Below, piece by piece: positions 8,973 to 17,683 of a DNA stretch of 64,000 nucleotides. The notes under the pieces are model-generated. The model worked only from the letters and a program-made list of their open reading frames with translations. It did no database searches and was not told the DNA's origin. Within the stretch, counting starts at the first letter, position 1. Every line of letters begins with the position of its first letter. Source of the DNA: Chersky-840 sp963810195 (GTDB taxonomy: Bacteria > Actinomycetota > Acidimicrobiia > Acidimicrobiales > UBA8190); contig CAWEMO010000001.1 in NCBI GenBank assembly GCA_963810195.1, forward strand, positions 496,001 to 560,000. The letters run 5' to 3'. Both the position numbers and the translations under genes were made by a program.

Positions 8973-9476
8973 CCGCTTTCGGAAGGTTGACCGCTGTCTC
9001 AGACCGTGCCGCCAGATCAGAGCCCATAACGTCCCCTGTTCGGAATCCGCCTCGATCAATCATCGAAAAGCGTCGAACCGGCCGCTAGGGCCAATAGTCC
9101 TGACACGGGCTGGACGGGCTTCTTCCCAGCCTTGCGTGTGCTTCTGCGAATGGGCTCCCTGCCGGGTCCGGGGTGGCCTCACCGAGGAAACTTGGCGCTC
9201 GACCCACGTGCAATCACACGGACGACGTTGATCCAGTGCGCGGCACCACTGGATCGAGTCCTCGGCATCTGACGTCATGAGCCCGGCCTGGGTGGATCCG
9301 TACCCCTACCGGGATCCCCGGATCCCGGGATGTCAACGGACGAGACTTGGCGCCGGACCCACGCGCAATCACGCGGCGGCGACGGCGATCCCCGTCGGTC
9401 AAAGCCGCGTAACCCGTTCTTTTTGTGGTGCTCGCATCTGGGGCTGCATCTGGGGCTTCGGTGCTGGGCTGAGGGC
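8973..9476. other. Gene-free region with a short direct repeat
   Basis: No gene is supported over 504 bases. A 40-base segment at 9183-9222 recurs with changes at 9338-9379; both contain ACTTGGCGC and GACCCACG followed by CGCAATCAC- or TGCAATCAC-like sequence. A related shorter copy lies at 14633-14670. Confidence 0.45.
9183..9379 (+). repeat. Imperfect ~40-bp direct repeat (two copies, plus a third at 14633)
   Basis: Copy A (9183-9222) and copy B (9338-9379) share ACTTGGCGC, GACCCACG and CAATCACnCGG in the same order and spacing. The core CACGCGCAATCACACGG appears again at 14639-14655. All copies are intergenic. Confidence 0.6.
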
Positions 9477-10730
9477 TCAGTTCCCGAAGTCCCAGCTCTG
9501 GCCGGTCTCGTAGCGGTGCACCACGTTCTTGGCGATGAGAATCTTGTGGACCTCGTCGGGACCATCGGCCAGCCGCAGGGTGCGCGCTCCCATGTACATC
9601 GCCGCCAGGGGCAGGTCATTGGACACCCCGGCGGCGCCCCACACCTGGATGGCACGGTCGGCCACCCGGCTGTAGGCGGCGGGCACGAAGACCTTGATGG
9701 CCGAGATATCGGTACGGGCCGAGCCGTCATCCTGGTCGATCTTCTCGGCGGCGTGGATGGTCATGAGGCGAGCGGCCTCGATGTCAACGTAGCTGTCGGC
9801 AATGAATCCCTGGATGAACTGCTTGTCCTTGAGGAGCCCGCCGTGGACCTTGCGCGCACAGGCCCGCTCCACCATGAGGTCGAAGGCCCGCCACATCTGA
9901 CCAACGGAGTTCATGCAGTGGAAGATGCGACCCGCTCCGAGGCGGTCCTGGGCGGCCTGGTGGCCCTGTCCCACCCGCCCCAGGGCGTTGTCGGCGGGGA
10001 CCCGGACGTCGTCGTAGAGCACCTCGCAGTGGTCGGAGGTGTCCCGCCCCCAGATCCCGATGCCCCGAACGATGTTGACACCCTTGGCATTGGTGGGGAC
10101 GATGATCTGGACCATCTGGCCGGTGTCATGCTCGGCCCCGGGTTCGCTCACCCGGCACATGACGATGAAGAAGTCGGCGGCGATGCCGTTGGATGTGAAC
10201 CACTTGTGGCCGTTGATGACCCACTGGTCACCGTCAAGTACCGCACTGGTGTCGAGTGACCGGGGGTCTGAGCCTGCGTTGTGCGGTTCGGTCATCGAAA
10301 ACCCCGACTCCATCGACCCGTCGATCAAAGGGAGGAGCCACTTCTGCTTCTGCGCGTCGGTGCCGTACTTGACGAGGATTGTCTGGTTGCCCGAGTTCGG
10401 TGCCACCACGCCGAACAGCGACGCCGCCCCGATGGCGTAGGCGAGCACCTCGTTCATGTACGCGTGGGCGAGGAAGTCGAGACCCATCCCGCCGTACTCC
10501 TTGGGGAGATGCGGTGCCCACAGTCCGGCCTCCCACACCCGCTGCTTGATCTCCTCTCGGAGTTGGAGTGCCTCGCGGCGTTCGTGTTGAGGCATGTCAC
10601 CTTCACGGTGGAGGTTCCACAGCTTGGCCTCATAGGGGAGGATGGCGTCGTTGACGATCTCGGCCGTCCGCATTCGGATGTCATTGATCCGATCGTCGAG
10701 TGTGGGGATGGGTTTCACATTCATGGCCAT
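9477..10730 (-). CDS. Acyl-CoA dehydrogenase family protein (ACAD10/11-like)
   Basis: This flavoprotein has 417 residues. The FAD/substrate-binding segment FSMTEPHNAGSDP lies near residues 147-159, the middle beta-domain follows, and the C-terminal helical bundle contains QVWGAAGVSNDLPLA. ADGPDEVH occurs where short-chain enzymes have the YEGT catalytic base region; this Asp-containing variant is typical of the ACAD10/11-like subgroup. Such enzymes oxidise acyl-CoA thioesters at the alpha-beta carbons; the natural acyl chain cannot be told. An ATG at 10724 is an alternative start. An SDR oxidoreductase follows on the same strand after a gap, so co-regulation is possible but not shown. Confidence 0.93.
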   Translation of the reverse strand: MAMNVKPIPTLDDRINDIRMRTAEIVNDAILPYEAKLWNLHREGDMPQHERREALQLREEIKQRVWEAGLWAPHLPKEYGGMGLDFLAHAYMNEVLAYAIGAASLFGVVAPNSGNQTILVKYGTDAQKQKWLLPLIDGSMESGFSMTEPHNAGSDPRSLDTSAVLDGDQWVINGHKWFTSNGIAADFFIVMCRVSEPGAEHDTGQMVQIIVPTNAKGVNIVRGIGIWGRDTSDHCEVLYDDVRVPADNALGRVGQGHQAAQDRLGAGRIFHCMNSVGQMWRAFDLMVERACARKVHGGLLKDKQFIQGFIADSYVDIEAARLMTIHAAEKIDQDDGSARTDISAIKVFVPAAYSRVADRAIQVWGAAGVSNDLPLAAMYMGARTLRLADGPDEVHKILIAKNVVHRYETGQSWDFGN

Positions 10731-10981
10731 GGTGGGGAGCCTTTCGCTTACGCGAACACTATGCCAATGTCATCCCGCCTCTCAGAGGGCACCCGGCTGA
10801 GAGGGTGGCCGCTTGGTATGGGCTGTTGTGCGGTCGGCTCTCGGCGAGGGCTCGCACGTACTCGGTCATCGTCATCAGCATGACGAGGGGATGTGACGCG
10901 GGGCGCAGCTCACGGATCGGCGAGGTCCAGACACGGAGGGACCTGGCCTTGTCGGCCCCTCCCGGCTAACCGGAGTCAGCA

Positions 10982-11788
10982 TCAATGGGCACGATGGCGC
11001 ATCGCCTTTTGATAGGAGATCGGCGCGATGCTGCGCCCGATGGGAGCCAAAAGGGGCAAGACGGCCGCGTTGATCTCCATGCGTCGCCCACCCATGCGCC
11101 CGAGCACCAAGTCCGACACCTGAGCCTCGCTTCGTCGGACGACCTTGGGTGGGAGCGATCCGCCGCCGTCGACGCCCGACATCCCCATGGCCGTCGGCAC
11201 CCAGGCCGGGTAGAGCACGTGGACCTGAACGCCTCGGTCGGCGACCTCGTAGGCCACCGACTCGGTGAACGCAGCCACGGCGGCCTTCGACGCCGCATAC
11301 GCACAGTTGCCTGGCTCCGGAGCCCGTGCCGAGTCCGAGGCGACGTTGACGACGATTCCGGATCGCCTGTCGAGCATCCCCGGAATGACGGCGAGCGTGC
11401 CTGCGATGACGCCGAAGACGTTCACATCGAAAATCTGACGATATGCCGGTGATAGTCCTTCCTCGACGGGCGTGGGACCTGCGATCCCCGCATCGTTGAT
11501 GAGCACGTCGATGCGCCCGTGTTGCTCCTCGATCTCACCGAGTGCCTGCTGATACGACGCCGTATCCCCGACGTCGCACACTCTCGTCGAGCTATCTGGC
11601 GTCGATGATCGGAGCAGTGTCTCGACCTCGGCCAGCAGCTCCTGGCGACGGGCCACACCGACCACGGTGGCACCACGTTCGGCAAGGTCCAACGCCAACC
11701 GTCGCCCGATACCCGATGATGCTCCGGTGACCACGGCGATCTTGTTGTCGTAACGCTTGAAGATGGATTTCTTGTCGCTTCTCACCAT
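10982..11788 (-). CDS. Short-chain dehydrogenase/reductase
   Basis: This is a Rossmann-fold oxidoreductase of 268 residues from the ATG at 11788; an upstream start at 11842 would add 18 unconserved residues. The TGASSGIG nucleotide-binding motif lies near residues 21-28, NDAGI replaces the usual NNAG motif, and the catalytic YAASK lies about 165 residues in. The C-terminal extension resembles SDRs annotated as acting on steroid or long-chain alcohol substrates, but the substrate is unknown. TATCCT lies three bases before the ATG. The divergent methyltransferase gene starts 80 bases away, so the promoters share this spacer. Confidence 0.9.
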   Translation of the reverse strand: MVRSDKKSIFKRYDNKIAVVTGASSGIGRRLALDLAERGATVVGVARRQELLAEVETLLRSSTPDSSTRVCDVGDTASYQQALGEIEEQHGRIDVLINDAGIAGPTPVEEGLSPAYRQIFDVNVFGVIAGTLAVIPGMLDRRSGIVVNVASDSARAPEPGNCAYAASKAAVAAFTESVAYEVADRGVQVHVLYPAWVPTAMGMSGVDGGGSLPPKVVRRSEAQVSDLVLGRMGGRRMEINAAVLPLLAPIGRSIAPISYQKAMRHRAH

Positions 11789-11855
11789 CAGAGGATATGT
11801 CCGACCAGGCTCCGGGAGCGATGGTGGTCGCTCCAGGTGCATAGAGAGCCAGATC

Positions 11856-11861
11856 TAGGCT
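11856..11861 (+). promoter_or_regulatory. -10-like TAGGCT before the methyltransferase GTG
   Basis: The hexamer ends seven bases before the GTG and no ribosome binding site lies between. This fits a leaderless or near-leaderless transcript. Confidence 0.45.
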
Positions 11862-11868
11862 GAGCGAC

Positions 11869-12699
11869 GTGGCGTTTCCTCGGGCTGCTCATGAAGCCTC
11901 GGACCGGTGGTCGCGCCAGTTGGCATCGTGGGCCATCCCCGAGAGTGTCCTGGCAGCAGCACCGGAGTCACCGTGGGGATTTCCGCCGGGCCTGTTCGCC
12001 CGGTCGGCCGAGCGGGCACTGGCTGACCCTGAGTTCACCCCGTCGAGGCGACGCGCGATGGAGGTGGTCCCTTCAGGGGGGTCGGTGCTCGACGTGGGCG
12101 CAGGTGGCGGAGCCGCCAGCCTCCCCCTGGCACCACCGGCCGCTGTCCTTATCGCCGTCGACGAGAGCCAGGCCATGCTCGACGTGTTCGCGCAGGGGGC
12201 CGAGCGATGTGGGGTGCGCCACAAAGAGATCGTCGGCCGCTGGCCCGACGTCGCCCCCGACACCCCAAAGGCGAACGTGGTCGTGTGTCACCATGTCCTC
12301 TACAACGTGGGCGATCTTGCCCCGTTTCTCGCCACCCTCAACGACCACGCCGAACAGCGGGTTGTCGTGGAGTTGACCGATCACCACCCGCAAAGCGACC
12401 TCAGCCCGCTATGGAAGATCATCCACGGCATCGACCGGCCGACCGGACCAACCGCCTCCGACGCCGCCGAGGTGGCCGTCACCCTCGGTTATGACCTTCA
12501 GGTCGAGCGGTTCGAGCGGCCATCGCTCTGGCATGACGCTCCTCGTGACGAGCGCATTGCGTTCGCCCGTCGCCGGTTGTGCGTGGGTCCAGAGCACGAT
12601 GCCGAGATCGGCGCCTATCTCGACCAGACTGCTGACCTGGGTCGAAAGCTCGTTACCCTGTGGTGGGACTCCACCGCCCGACCCGAACTAGTGAGGTGA
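11869..12699 (+). CDS. Class I SAM-dependent methyltransferase
   Basis: The protein has 276 residues from a GTG. Motif I is VLDVGAGGGAASLPL (about residues 73-87), followed by the acidic post-I strand LIAVDESQAML and the motif IV-like VVVCHHVLYNVGD. This gives a standard class I methyltransferase fold with a helical N-terminus and a C-terminal cap. The substrate is unknown. The stop is only three bases before the universal stress protein start, so the two genes are almost certainly co-transcribed. Confidence 0.85.
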   Translation: MAFPRAAHEASDRWSRQLASWAIPESVLAAAPESPWGFPPGLFARSAERALADPEFTPSRRRAMEVVPSGGSVLDVGAGGGAASLPLAPPAAVLIAVDESQAMLDVFAQGAERCGVRHKEIVGRWPDVAPDTPKANVVVCHHVLYNVGDLAPFLATLNDHAEQRVVVELTDHHPQSDLSPLWKIIHGIDRPTGPTASDAAEVAVTLGYDLQVERFERPSLWHDAPRDERIAFARRRLCVGPEHDAEIGAYLDQTADLGRKLVTLWWDSTARPELVR

Positions 12700-12702
12700 G
12701 AC

Positions 12703-13143
12703 GTGTTCTCGAACATTGTCGTAGGCACGGACGGATCGGACACGGCCGCATTGGCGGTGACCCTGGCCGCCGATCTGGCCAAGCATCACGGCGCTGTGAT
12801 CCATCTGGTCAACGCCTACAAGATGTCGACCGGGGGGGTGGCCGTGGCCCATGCTGGGGCGACGGCGGTCGCCGACCAAGGCGTGAGCGGCGAAGTGTCA
12901 CGAGGTGTCAGCAAGAAGCTCCTCACCGCGGCGGCCAAGTCCATCAGCGGGACCACCGTCAAGACGCGCGCTGTTATGGGCAACCCGGCCGACGTCGTGA
13001 TCGCGATCGCCGAGGAGGTCGGGGCCGACCTGATCGTGGTGGGGAGTAAGGGCATGCGCGGGGCGCGCCGGGTCATTGGGTCGGTTCCCAACACCATCGC
13101 TCACCGCGCCCCGTGCCACGTGCTCATCGCCAAGACGACGTGA
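12703..13143 (+). CDS. Universal stress protein (UspA family)
   Basis: This 146-residue single-domain protein starts at a GTG three bases after the methyltransferase stop. The N-terminal strand NIVVGTDGSDTA and the C-terminal ATP-binding signature VGSKGMRGARRVIGSVPNTI (about residues 111-130) match the G-2X-G-9X-G(S/T) pattern of ATP-binding Usp proteins. These act in energy stress, hypoxia and dormancy, and mycobacterial DosR regulons contain several. It adds to the dormancy-type genes at 4099-6841. Confidence 0.93.
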   Translation: MFSNIVVGTDGSDTAALAVTLAADLAKHHGAVIHLVNAYKMSTGGVAVAHAGATAVADQGVSGEVSRGVSKKLLTAAAKSISGTTVKTRAVMGNPADVVIAIAEEVGADLIVVGSKGMRGARRVIGSVPNTIAHRAPCHVLIAKTT

Positions 13144-13162
13144 CGGCGTGGGCCTGCCAACT

Positions 13163-13168
13163 TAGGAT
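13163..13168 (+). promoter_or_regulatory. -10-like TAGGAT before the hydrolase ATG
   Basis: The hexamer ends eight bases before the ATG at 13177, consistent with a leaderless start. No ribosome binding site is seen. Confidence 0.45.
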
Positions 13169-13176
13169 CTCAGAAG

Positions 13177-14016
13177 ATGCAGTTTGTGAGCGATGACATC
13201 GAGATCGCCTACGACGATTCCGGTGGTACCGAGCGTGACGCGCTAGTGCTCCTCCACGGGTTGGGAAGCGCTCGCTCGACGTGGGACCCCATCATTCCGG
13301 CGCTTACCAATCAGTGCCGAGTGCTGGCATTCGACCAACGCGGCCACGGGAAGTCTTCCCGTGCATCGGGTACTTACACGTTGGAGCACTACGTCCCGGA
13401 CGCCATCGCCTTCTGCGAAGCCGTCACGACCCGACCGGTCGTGTTGGTGGGCCATTCGCTTGGCGGAGTCGTCGCCGGTTCTGTCGCCCGCACCCGTCCC
13501 GACCTCGTGCGTGGGTTGCTGCTCGAAGATCCCCCGCTGTATCGAGGTGAGCCTGGGGAGGCGGAGGGGAATCCGTTCCTGGCGGTGTTCGCCCTTCTCC
13601 ACCAACTGGTGAGCGACATGCAGGCCCGGCGCGCAGCCCTTGAGGAATATGAACGCGTGCTGCGCTCCGGGCCCAGCCCCAACGGCGCGGGATCGTTCGC
13701 CGACGTCCTCGGCGTGGAAGGTACCCGGGCTCGTGCACGGGCACTGCAGAGCCTCGATCCGGACGTATTCCTCGCCGCCGTAGACGGCTCCGGACTGGTC
13801 GGCGCCCAGCCTGACGCAGCGCTTCGGTGTCCCACTCTGGTTCTTCGTGCTGACCCTGCGTTCGGCCCAGCGTTCACCGCCGAGCATGAAACTCGCTTCC
13901 GCTCAGCGAACCCTCATGCAGACGTCGAAGTGATCTATGGTGCGAGCCACTTCATCCACGACGAGCAACCAGAACGCTTCCTACTCAAACTTCGCAGGTT
14001 CCTCGACGCACTCTGA
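13177..14016 (+). CDS. Alpha/beta-hydrolase
   Basis: The protein has 279 residues. The oxyanion HGLG motif lies near residue 27, the nucleophile elbow GHSLGG places Ser94 as the nucleophile, and the catalytic His is in ASHFIHDE near residue 261. An Asp in the LRADPAFGP region could complete the triad. It belongs to the broad epoxide hydrolase/haloperoxidase/esterase fold family, and the substrate cannot be predicted. It follows the universal stress protein by 33 bases but has its own -10-like element, so it may be transcribed separately. Confidence 0.88.
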   Translation: MQFVSDDIEIAYDDSGGTERDALVLLHGLGSARSTWDPIIPALTNQCRVLAFDQRGHGKSSRASGTYTLEHYVPDAIAFCEAVTTRPVVLVGHSLGGVVAGSVARTRPDLVRGLLLEDPPLYRGEPGEAEGNPFLAVFALLHQLVSDMQARRAALEEYERVLRSGPSPNGAGSFADVLGVEGTRARARALQSLDPDVFLAAVDGSGLVGAQPDAALRCPTLVLRADPAFGPAFTAEHETRFRSANPHADVEVIYGASHFIHDEQPERFLLKLRRFLDAL

Positions 14017-14282
14017 ACGGGCTCAGGGGCGGCTCCAGGATCCGGATACGTTCGACGAGGCCGTCGAGCGATACCGGACGACCCTCCTCCAAGTTGAGTG
14101 GATCAAAGCGCGAGCAAGATCGGCACTTCCAGCGCGGTCCAGATGAGTACACGACGTGCACGGGATCCCGATTCTTAGATGCGCTACCAAGGCTGCAAAG
14201 AGTACCGTGGCCCAGGGAAAACCCATGCGTCTTACCGGGCGATTGGGCAGGCTCCACATGACAGCTTCAGCGTGAGGTGCAT

Positions 14283-14573
14283 ATGACAATCGCTCATTTC
14301 GTGCTCCTAGCCGCGACAAGGCATGGGCGCGCAGCACTCGGATTCCTGGTGATTGCGATCTTCCTCGCCGTGATCGTCTGGCTCATCGTGTTGTGGTCCA
14401 GGGCAAAATCGCGAGCGGACAGAGCCGAAGCTGAGTTGTCGTCACTTCGATCTGAGTACGACCGGCTCTCAGCCGCGATGACCCCGCCGAGCCAGGCGTC
14501 CTCACCGTGGCCTCCCTCCGCACCGGGCGGCCCGCCTCCCTCCGCACCGGGCCCGCCTCCCTTTCCATCTTAA
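14283..14573 (+). CDS. Small single-pass membrane protein with proline-rich tail
   Basis: This 96-residue open frame starts at the ATG at 14283; a GTG at 14277 is an alternative. One strongly hydrophobic segment (about residues 17-37) is followed by an Arg/Ala/Glu-rich coiled-coil-prone stretch to residue 65. A Pro/Ser/Gly-rich C-terminus contains two GGPPPSAPG-type repeats. The layout resembles small envelope proteins, but no family was recognised. GAGG lies four bases before the GTG/ATG region. Confidence 0.5.
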   Translation: MTIAHFVLLAATRHGRAALGFLVIAIFLAVIVWLIVLWSRAKSRADRAEAELSSLRSEYDRLSAAMTPPSQASSPWPPSAPGGPPPSAPGPPPFPS

Positions 14574-14868
14574 GGGTCACATCCGGTATTGCTGCCGGGC
14601 AACATCCTGGTTGTCGGACCAGCGACCGCTACCCAAACCACGCGCAATCACACGGTGACGGCGATCCCGGATGGGCCGCCGCCTGTCCTAGCCACCCGAC
14701 TCCTGGACAAGTCGCGTGACACAGATGGAAAACGGGTGCGGTCGGGATCCCCTGCAATACCGCGCGCCCTAGCCCCGTCGCCAGAGCGACGTCGGGTCCC
14801 TCCGGCGTGACGGGGGCTCTTCCGATCGGGGCCTGGTTCTGCTCTTTCTGCGCGCGGTCCATGTTCAG
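14574..14868. other. Intergenic stretch with third copy of the short repeat
   Basis: No gene is seen. The core CACGCGCAATCACACGG at 14639-14655 repeats sequence found near 9203 and 9358. Confidence 0.4.
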
Positions 14869-15714
14869 GTGCAAAGCTCGACCATGCGCCGAGACCGATA
14901 CGTGTCATCAGCCGAGCGGATCGCGTTCGTGCGTGCTCGCCTGACTGACCGTGGAGTTCTCGACGATCCCCTTGCCGAGCACTTCCTGCACCCTGGGGAT
15001 AACTGGATTGCTAAGTCTCTGTTGCAGCTTGAAAGGACCGGGCTGTGGCCCAACCGACCGTTCGCCTATATCGCAGCGCGAACTCGCTTCTACGACACGG
15101 CCGTAAACCAAGCCCTGGACGCCGGTATTCGGCAGGCGGCGATCTTGGGTGCTGGCTATGACAGTCGGGCGTGGCGACTTGGACGGGAAGGCGTCATCTT
15201 TTTCGAGGTTGATCATCCTGATGTCCAGGGCGACAAACGCCAGCGGTCACCAGCTGACGGACCCAGGTATGTCAGTGTTGACCTGGCCACCGATTCGCTC
15301 AGCGAAGCGCTATTGGCAGCGGGCTTTCGCCCCCAGGATCGGAGTGTGATCCTTTGCGAAGGTCTGACGATGTACCTAACGGAGCGGTCCGTTGCTCGCC
15401 TTCTTGGCGATATGGCGGCGCTGGCAGCTTCCACAAGTCGGTTAGCGATCGACTTTGCTGCGGGAGCAGAAGCCAACCAGAGAATCTGGCGCTTCGTTGC
15501 GGCGGCGAACGACGCTCTCTACTCTCTTGAAGGGGCACCACTTCGCTTTCGACTCCATCCCAGCCAAGCGTCGCGATTCCTCGCCGATTGTGGGTGGGCA
15601 ATGACCGACGTCCTTACCGGTCCAGAGATGCACGCAAGGTTCCTCAGTGATACACAGTTGCCGGTGCCGCGATCTATCCCTGGCGCCTACGTCGCGAGTG
15701 CCGTGCGCCAGTAG
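14869..15714 (+). CDS. TIGR00027-type SAM methyltransferase (leucine carboxyl methyltransferase-like)
   Basis: The protein has 281 residues from a GTG; an ATG at 14884 is an equally good start. The hallmark motifs are present: RTRFYDTAVNQAL, then AAILGAGYDSRAWRL (motif I), FFEVDHPDVQGDKR (post-I), and LCEGLTMYLTERSVARLL. This expanded actinobacterial family is related to leucine carboxyl methyltransferases and often occurs in many copies. Substrates are generally unknown. It stands alone between gene-poor regions. Confidence 0.92.
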   Translation: MQSSTMRRDRYVSSAERIAFVRARLTDRGVLDDPLAEHFLHPGDNWIAKSLLQLERTGLWPNRPFAYIAARTRFYDTAVNQALDAGIRQAAILGAGYDSRAWRLGREGVIFFEVDHPDVQGDKRQRSPADGPRYVSVDLATDSLSEALLAAGFRPQDRSVILCEGLTMYLTERSVARLLGDMAALAASTSRLAIDFAAGAEANQRIWRFVAAANDALYSLEGAPLRFRLHPSQASRFLADCGWAMTDVLTGPEMHARFLSDTQLPVPRSIPGAYVASAVRQ

Positions 15715-16323
15715 AAGGTACGGAACGGTATGGTCGTCACTGCCTACCGACGAGCGGCTCGCAGATGACGGGCACGAGGCACCCCGAGTCGGACCAGAAT
15801 GGCGGCCCGGGGAGCGCATATCACCCGCTCCTGGTCGCCCTGTTGGGGGCTCAGAGCGCCCGCCACATGCCGGTTCCTGCTGGCGGTCCCGTTGTCTTCT
15901 TAACCCGCCAACCCATCCGGTAACGCTCCACGAATCCACGGGGAGACGGTCATGGACGCGTGACTTTGATTTTGGTTCTGGGGTTGGTGTTGCAGTGCTT
16001 TGCCTTTCCCTCTCTTCCTTTGGGTTCTGTTGGGTTCTGAGGGAAAGTGCGCGTGACGCGACAGACCCCGAGCACGAAGCCCGGGGCCTGCCTCCCTCTC
16101 TTCCTTCGGGCCTTGTGGGTCCGTCGGGCAAGAGCGCCAGAATACCGCCGAACGCCCTTGTTATTCTGGGGTCGGTGTGGCCAGCCGCTCCCTGCGCCCG
16201 TGATGCCGGACGGCGCCTGTGTGGGTGGGGGATGGGTACAAGGTCCCTGGCAGGCCCCTCGCACTGGCGCGAGGATGCCGCTGGGCCACTCGGTTAGGGC
16301 CATGGTCGGGAAGGAGATCGACG
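15715..16323. other. Gene-free region with repeat copy 2
   Basis: These 609 bases contain the second dispersed repeat and a segment rich in TTTGGGTTCTG-type repeats (about 15971-16040) but no supported gene. Confidence 0.4.
15868..15975 (+). repeat. Dispersed ~108-bp repeat, copy 2
   Basis: This is a same-orientation match to 6934-7042. It diverges after the shared GACTTT/GATTTTGGT end. It might be a miniature element or the remnant of one; no terminal inverted repeats are evident. Confidence 0.75.
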
Positions 16324-16692
16324 GTGCCGCTCTCCGAGCATGAGCAGCGGGTGATCGAGGCGCTGGAGCAGGCGCTCTACGAGCACGACCCTGACTTCGA
16401 CCACCGCCTCCGGTCGGCGGACACCGTACTGGACGCCGGACGCCGTCTTGCGTTGTCGGTGCTCGGGGTTGTACTGGGTCTGGCACTGGTACTCGCCTTC
16501 TGTTGGACCACGACCGTCGGCCTGGGCATCGTGGGTTTCCTCGTCATGTTCGTGTCCCTGGACATCTTCTGGGAGAACGCCAGCCGGATGCGTCGATCGA
16601 GGTTGGACGGCTTCAGTCGTTCGGGGTGGATCATGGGAATCGCTGAGGACATGTGGTACCGGTTGAGGGACTGGTTCCGTTTCCGCCCCTGA
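16324..16692 (+). CDS. DUF3040 membrane protein
   Basis: This 122-residue protein starts at the GTG at 16324, with AAGGAG eight bases upstream. The start is fixed by the family's characteristic N-terminus (PLSEHEQRVIEALEQAL), with the next residues HDPDFDHRLRS also conserved in DUF3040. Two hydrophobic segments (about residues 40-60 and 63-80) form a helical hairpin in the membrane. A basic C-terminus follows. DUF3040 proteins are widespread small actinobacterial membrane proteins of unknown function, often near cell-wall or division genes; that is not so here. Confidence 0.88.
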   Translation: MPLSEHEQRVIEALEQALYEHDPDFDHRLRSADTVLDAGRRLALSVLGVVLGLALVLAFCWTTTVGLGIVGFLVMFVSLDIFWENASRMRRSRLDGFSRSGWIMGIAEDMWYRLRDWFRFRP

Positions 16693-16727
16693 ACCCCACC
16701 GAGCGCCAGCTTCTCTTCGAGAAACAC

Positions 16728-17432
16728 CTACTCGATTGTTTGCCCGAGCATCGAAAACGCCACGTCCACCTTTTCAAATGCCGGTGCGATGGTGGGATCG
16801 CCGATCATGCGAAGCCAGAACTGGATGCCCGGACCGATGAGTAAGCCGGTGATGACCGTGCCCACCCCAACGGAGCCGCCGAGCAGCCAGCCCGCTATCA
16901 GGACGGTCCCCTCCATCACTATCCGAATCGGGGCGAGGGGTCGACCAGTCACACGCCGAAGCCCGAGCATCACGGCGTCGTAGGCGGCCACACCCACCGA
17001 GGCCCGAATGATCATGGCTCCACCGAGGGTCATGATCCATGTGCCAAAGAGCACGGCCAGCGTCCGCAGGGGCCAACCGTGAAGGGTCGGAACAAGTGGA
17101 AGCAGGGCATTGAGCATCGCCCCACCGAGAATGGGGAGCACCAGAGTTCCGGGGCCAGGCCAGAACCGCAGCGACAGGGCCAGGAAGACCAGAGCGAATC
17201 CAGTCACGGTCACCGACGTGCCGATGTCGATTCCTGTTTGCCTGGCAACGCCATCTTGTAATACGAACAGCGGACCTAAGCCCAAGTCAGCGCGGATAGT
17301 CAGCGCGTAGCAGGTAGTGGTGATAAGCGAACCGCTGAGCAGCAGGACGGTGCGTCCGACGAGTGAGCCCAGAGAGCGTCGACCTTCGACCGTGGCTGAG
17401 CGGCTCACCGGCGAGATGCTACCGACCGGCAA
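16728..17432 (-). CDS. YczE/YitT-type integral membrane protein
   Basis: The protein has 234 residues with about five to six hydrophobic segments. Features such as YALTIRADLGLGPLFVLQDG, GTWIMTLGGAMIIRASVGVAAYDAVMLGL-type repeats and a late GLLIGPGIQFW resemble the YczE/YyaS/YitT membrane family. The two halves look like an internal repeat (each has a GLG/GVG-P or A-D segment). The function of this family is unknown in actinobacteria. It is convergent with the DUF3040 gene, with the stops 35 bases apart. Confidence 0.78.
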   Translation of the reverse strand: MPVGSISPVSRSATVEGRRSLGSLVGRTVLLLSGSLITTTCYALTIRADLGLGPLFVLQDGVARQTGIDIGTSVTVTGFALVFLALSLRFWPGPGTLVLPILGGAMLNALLPLVPTLHGWPLRTLAVLFGTWIMTLGGAMIIRASVGVAAYDAVMLGLRRVTGRPLAPIRIVMEGTVLIAGWLLGGSVGVGTVITGLLIGPGIQFWLRMIGDPTIAPAFEKVDVAFSMLGQTIE

Positions 17433-17683
17433 GAGAACTCTCGCCCTCGGGATACCTCGTGCTGCTCAGAGGGCAGTTGCATCGGCGCTGGACCTGGTCG
17501 GGAGCCAGAACCGGTCGGGTGGGGAACCATTCTCTAGGCACCTGCCGAATCTTTCACTGGCCCCTTGCACAATCGGCCCAGGGGGGATCTAATGGCGTTG
17601 GTCCCGAGCGGCTGAAGGGCGGTTGAAAGATTGCCCTGAAGGTCATTCGGGACCGCTACGCGTCGGGGGACGATGCCGGGATC

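Noticed and set aside
13937..14146. A 69-residue gene overlapping the end of the alpha/beta-hydrolase
   Set aside because: It starts inside the hydrolase in another frame, has no ribosome binding site and has no recognisable fold.
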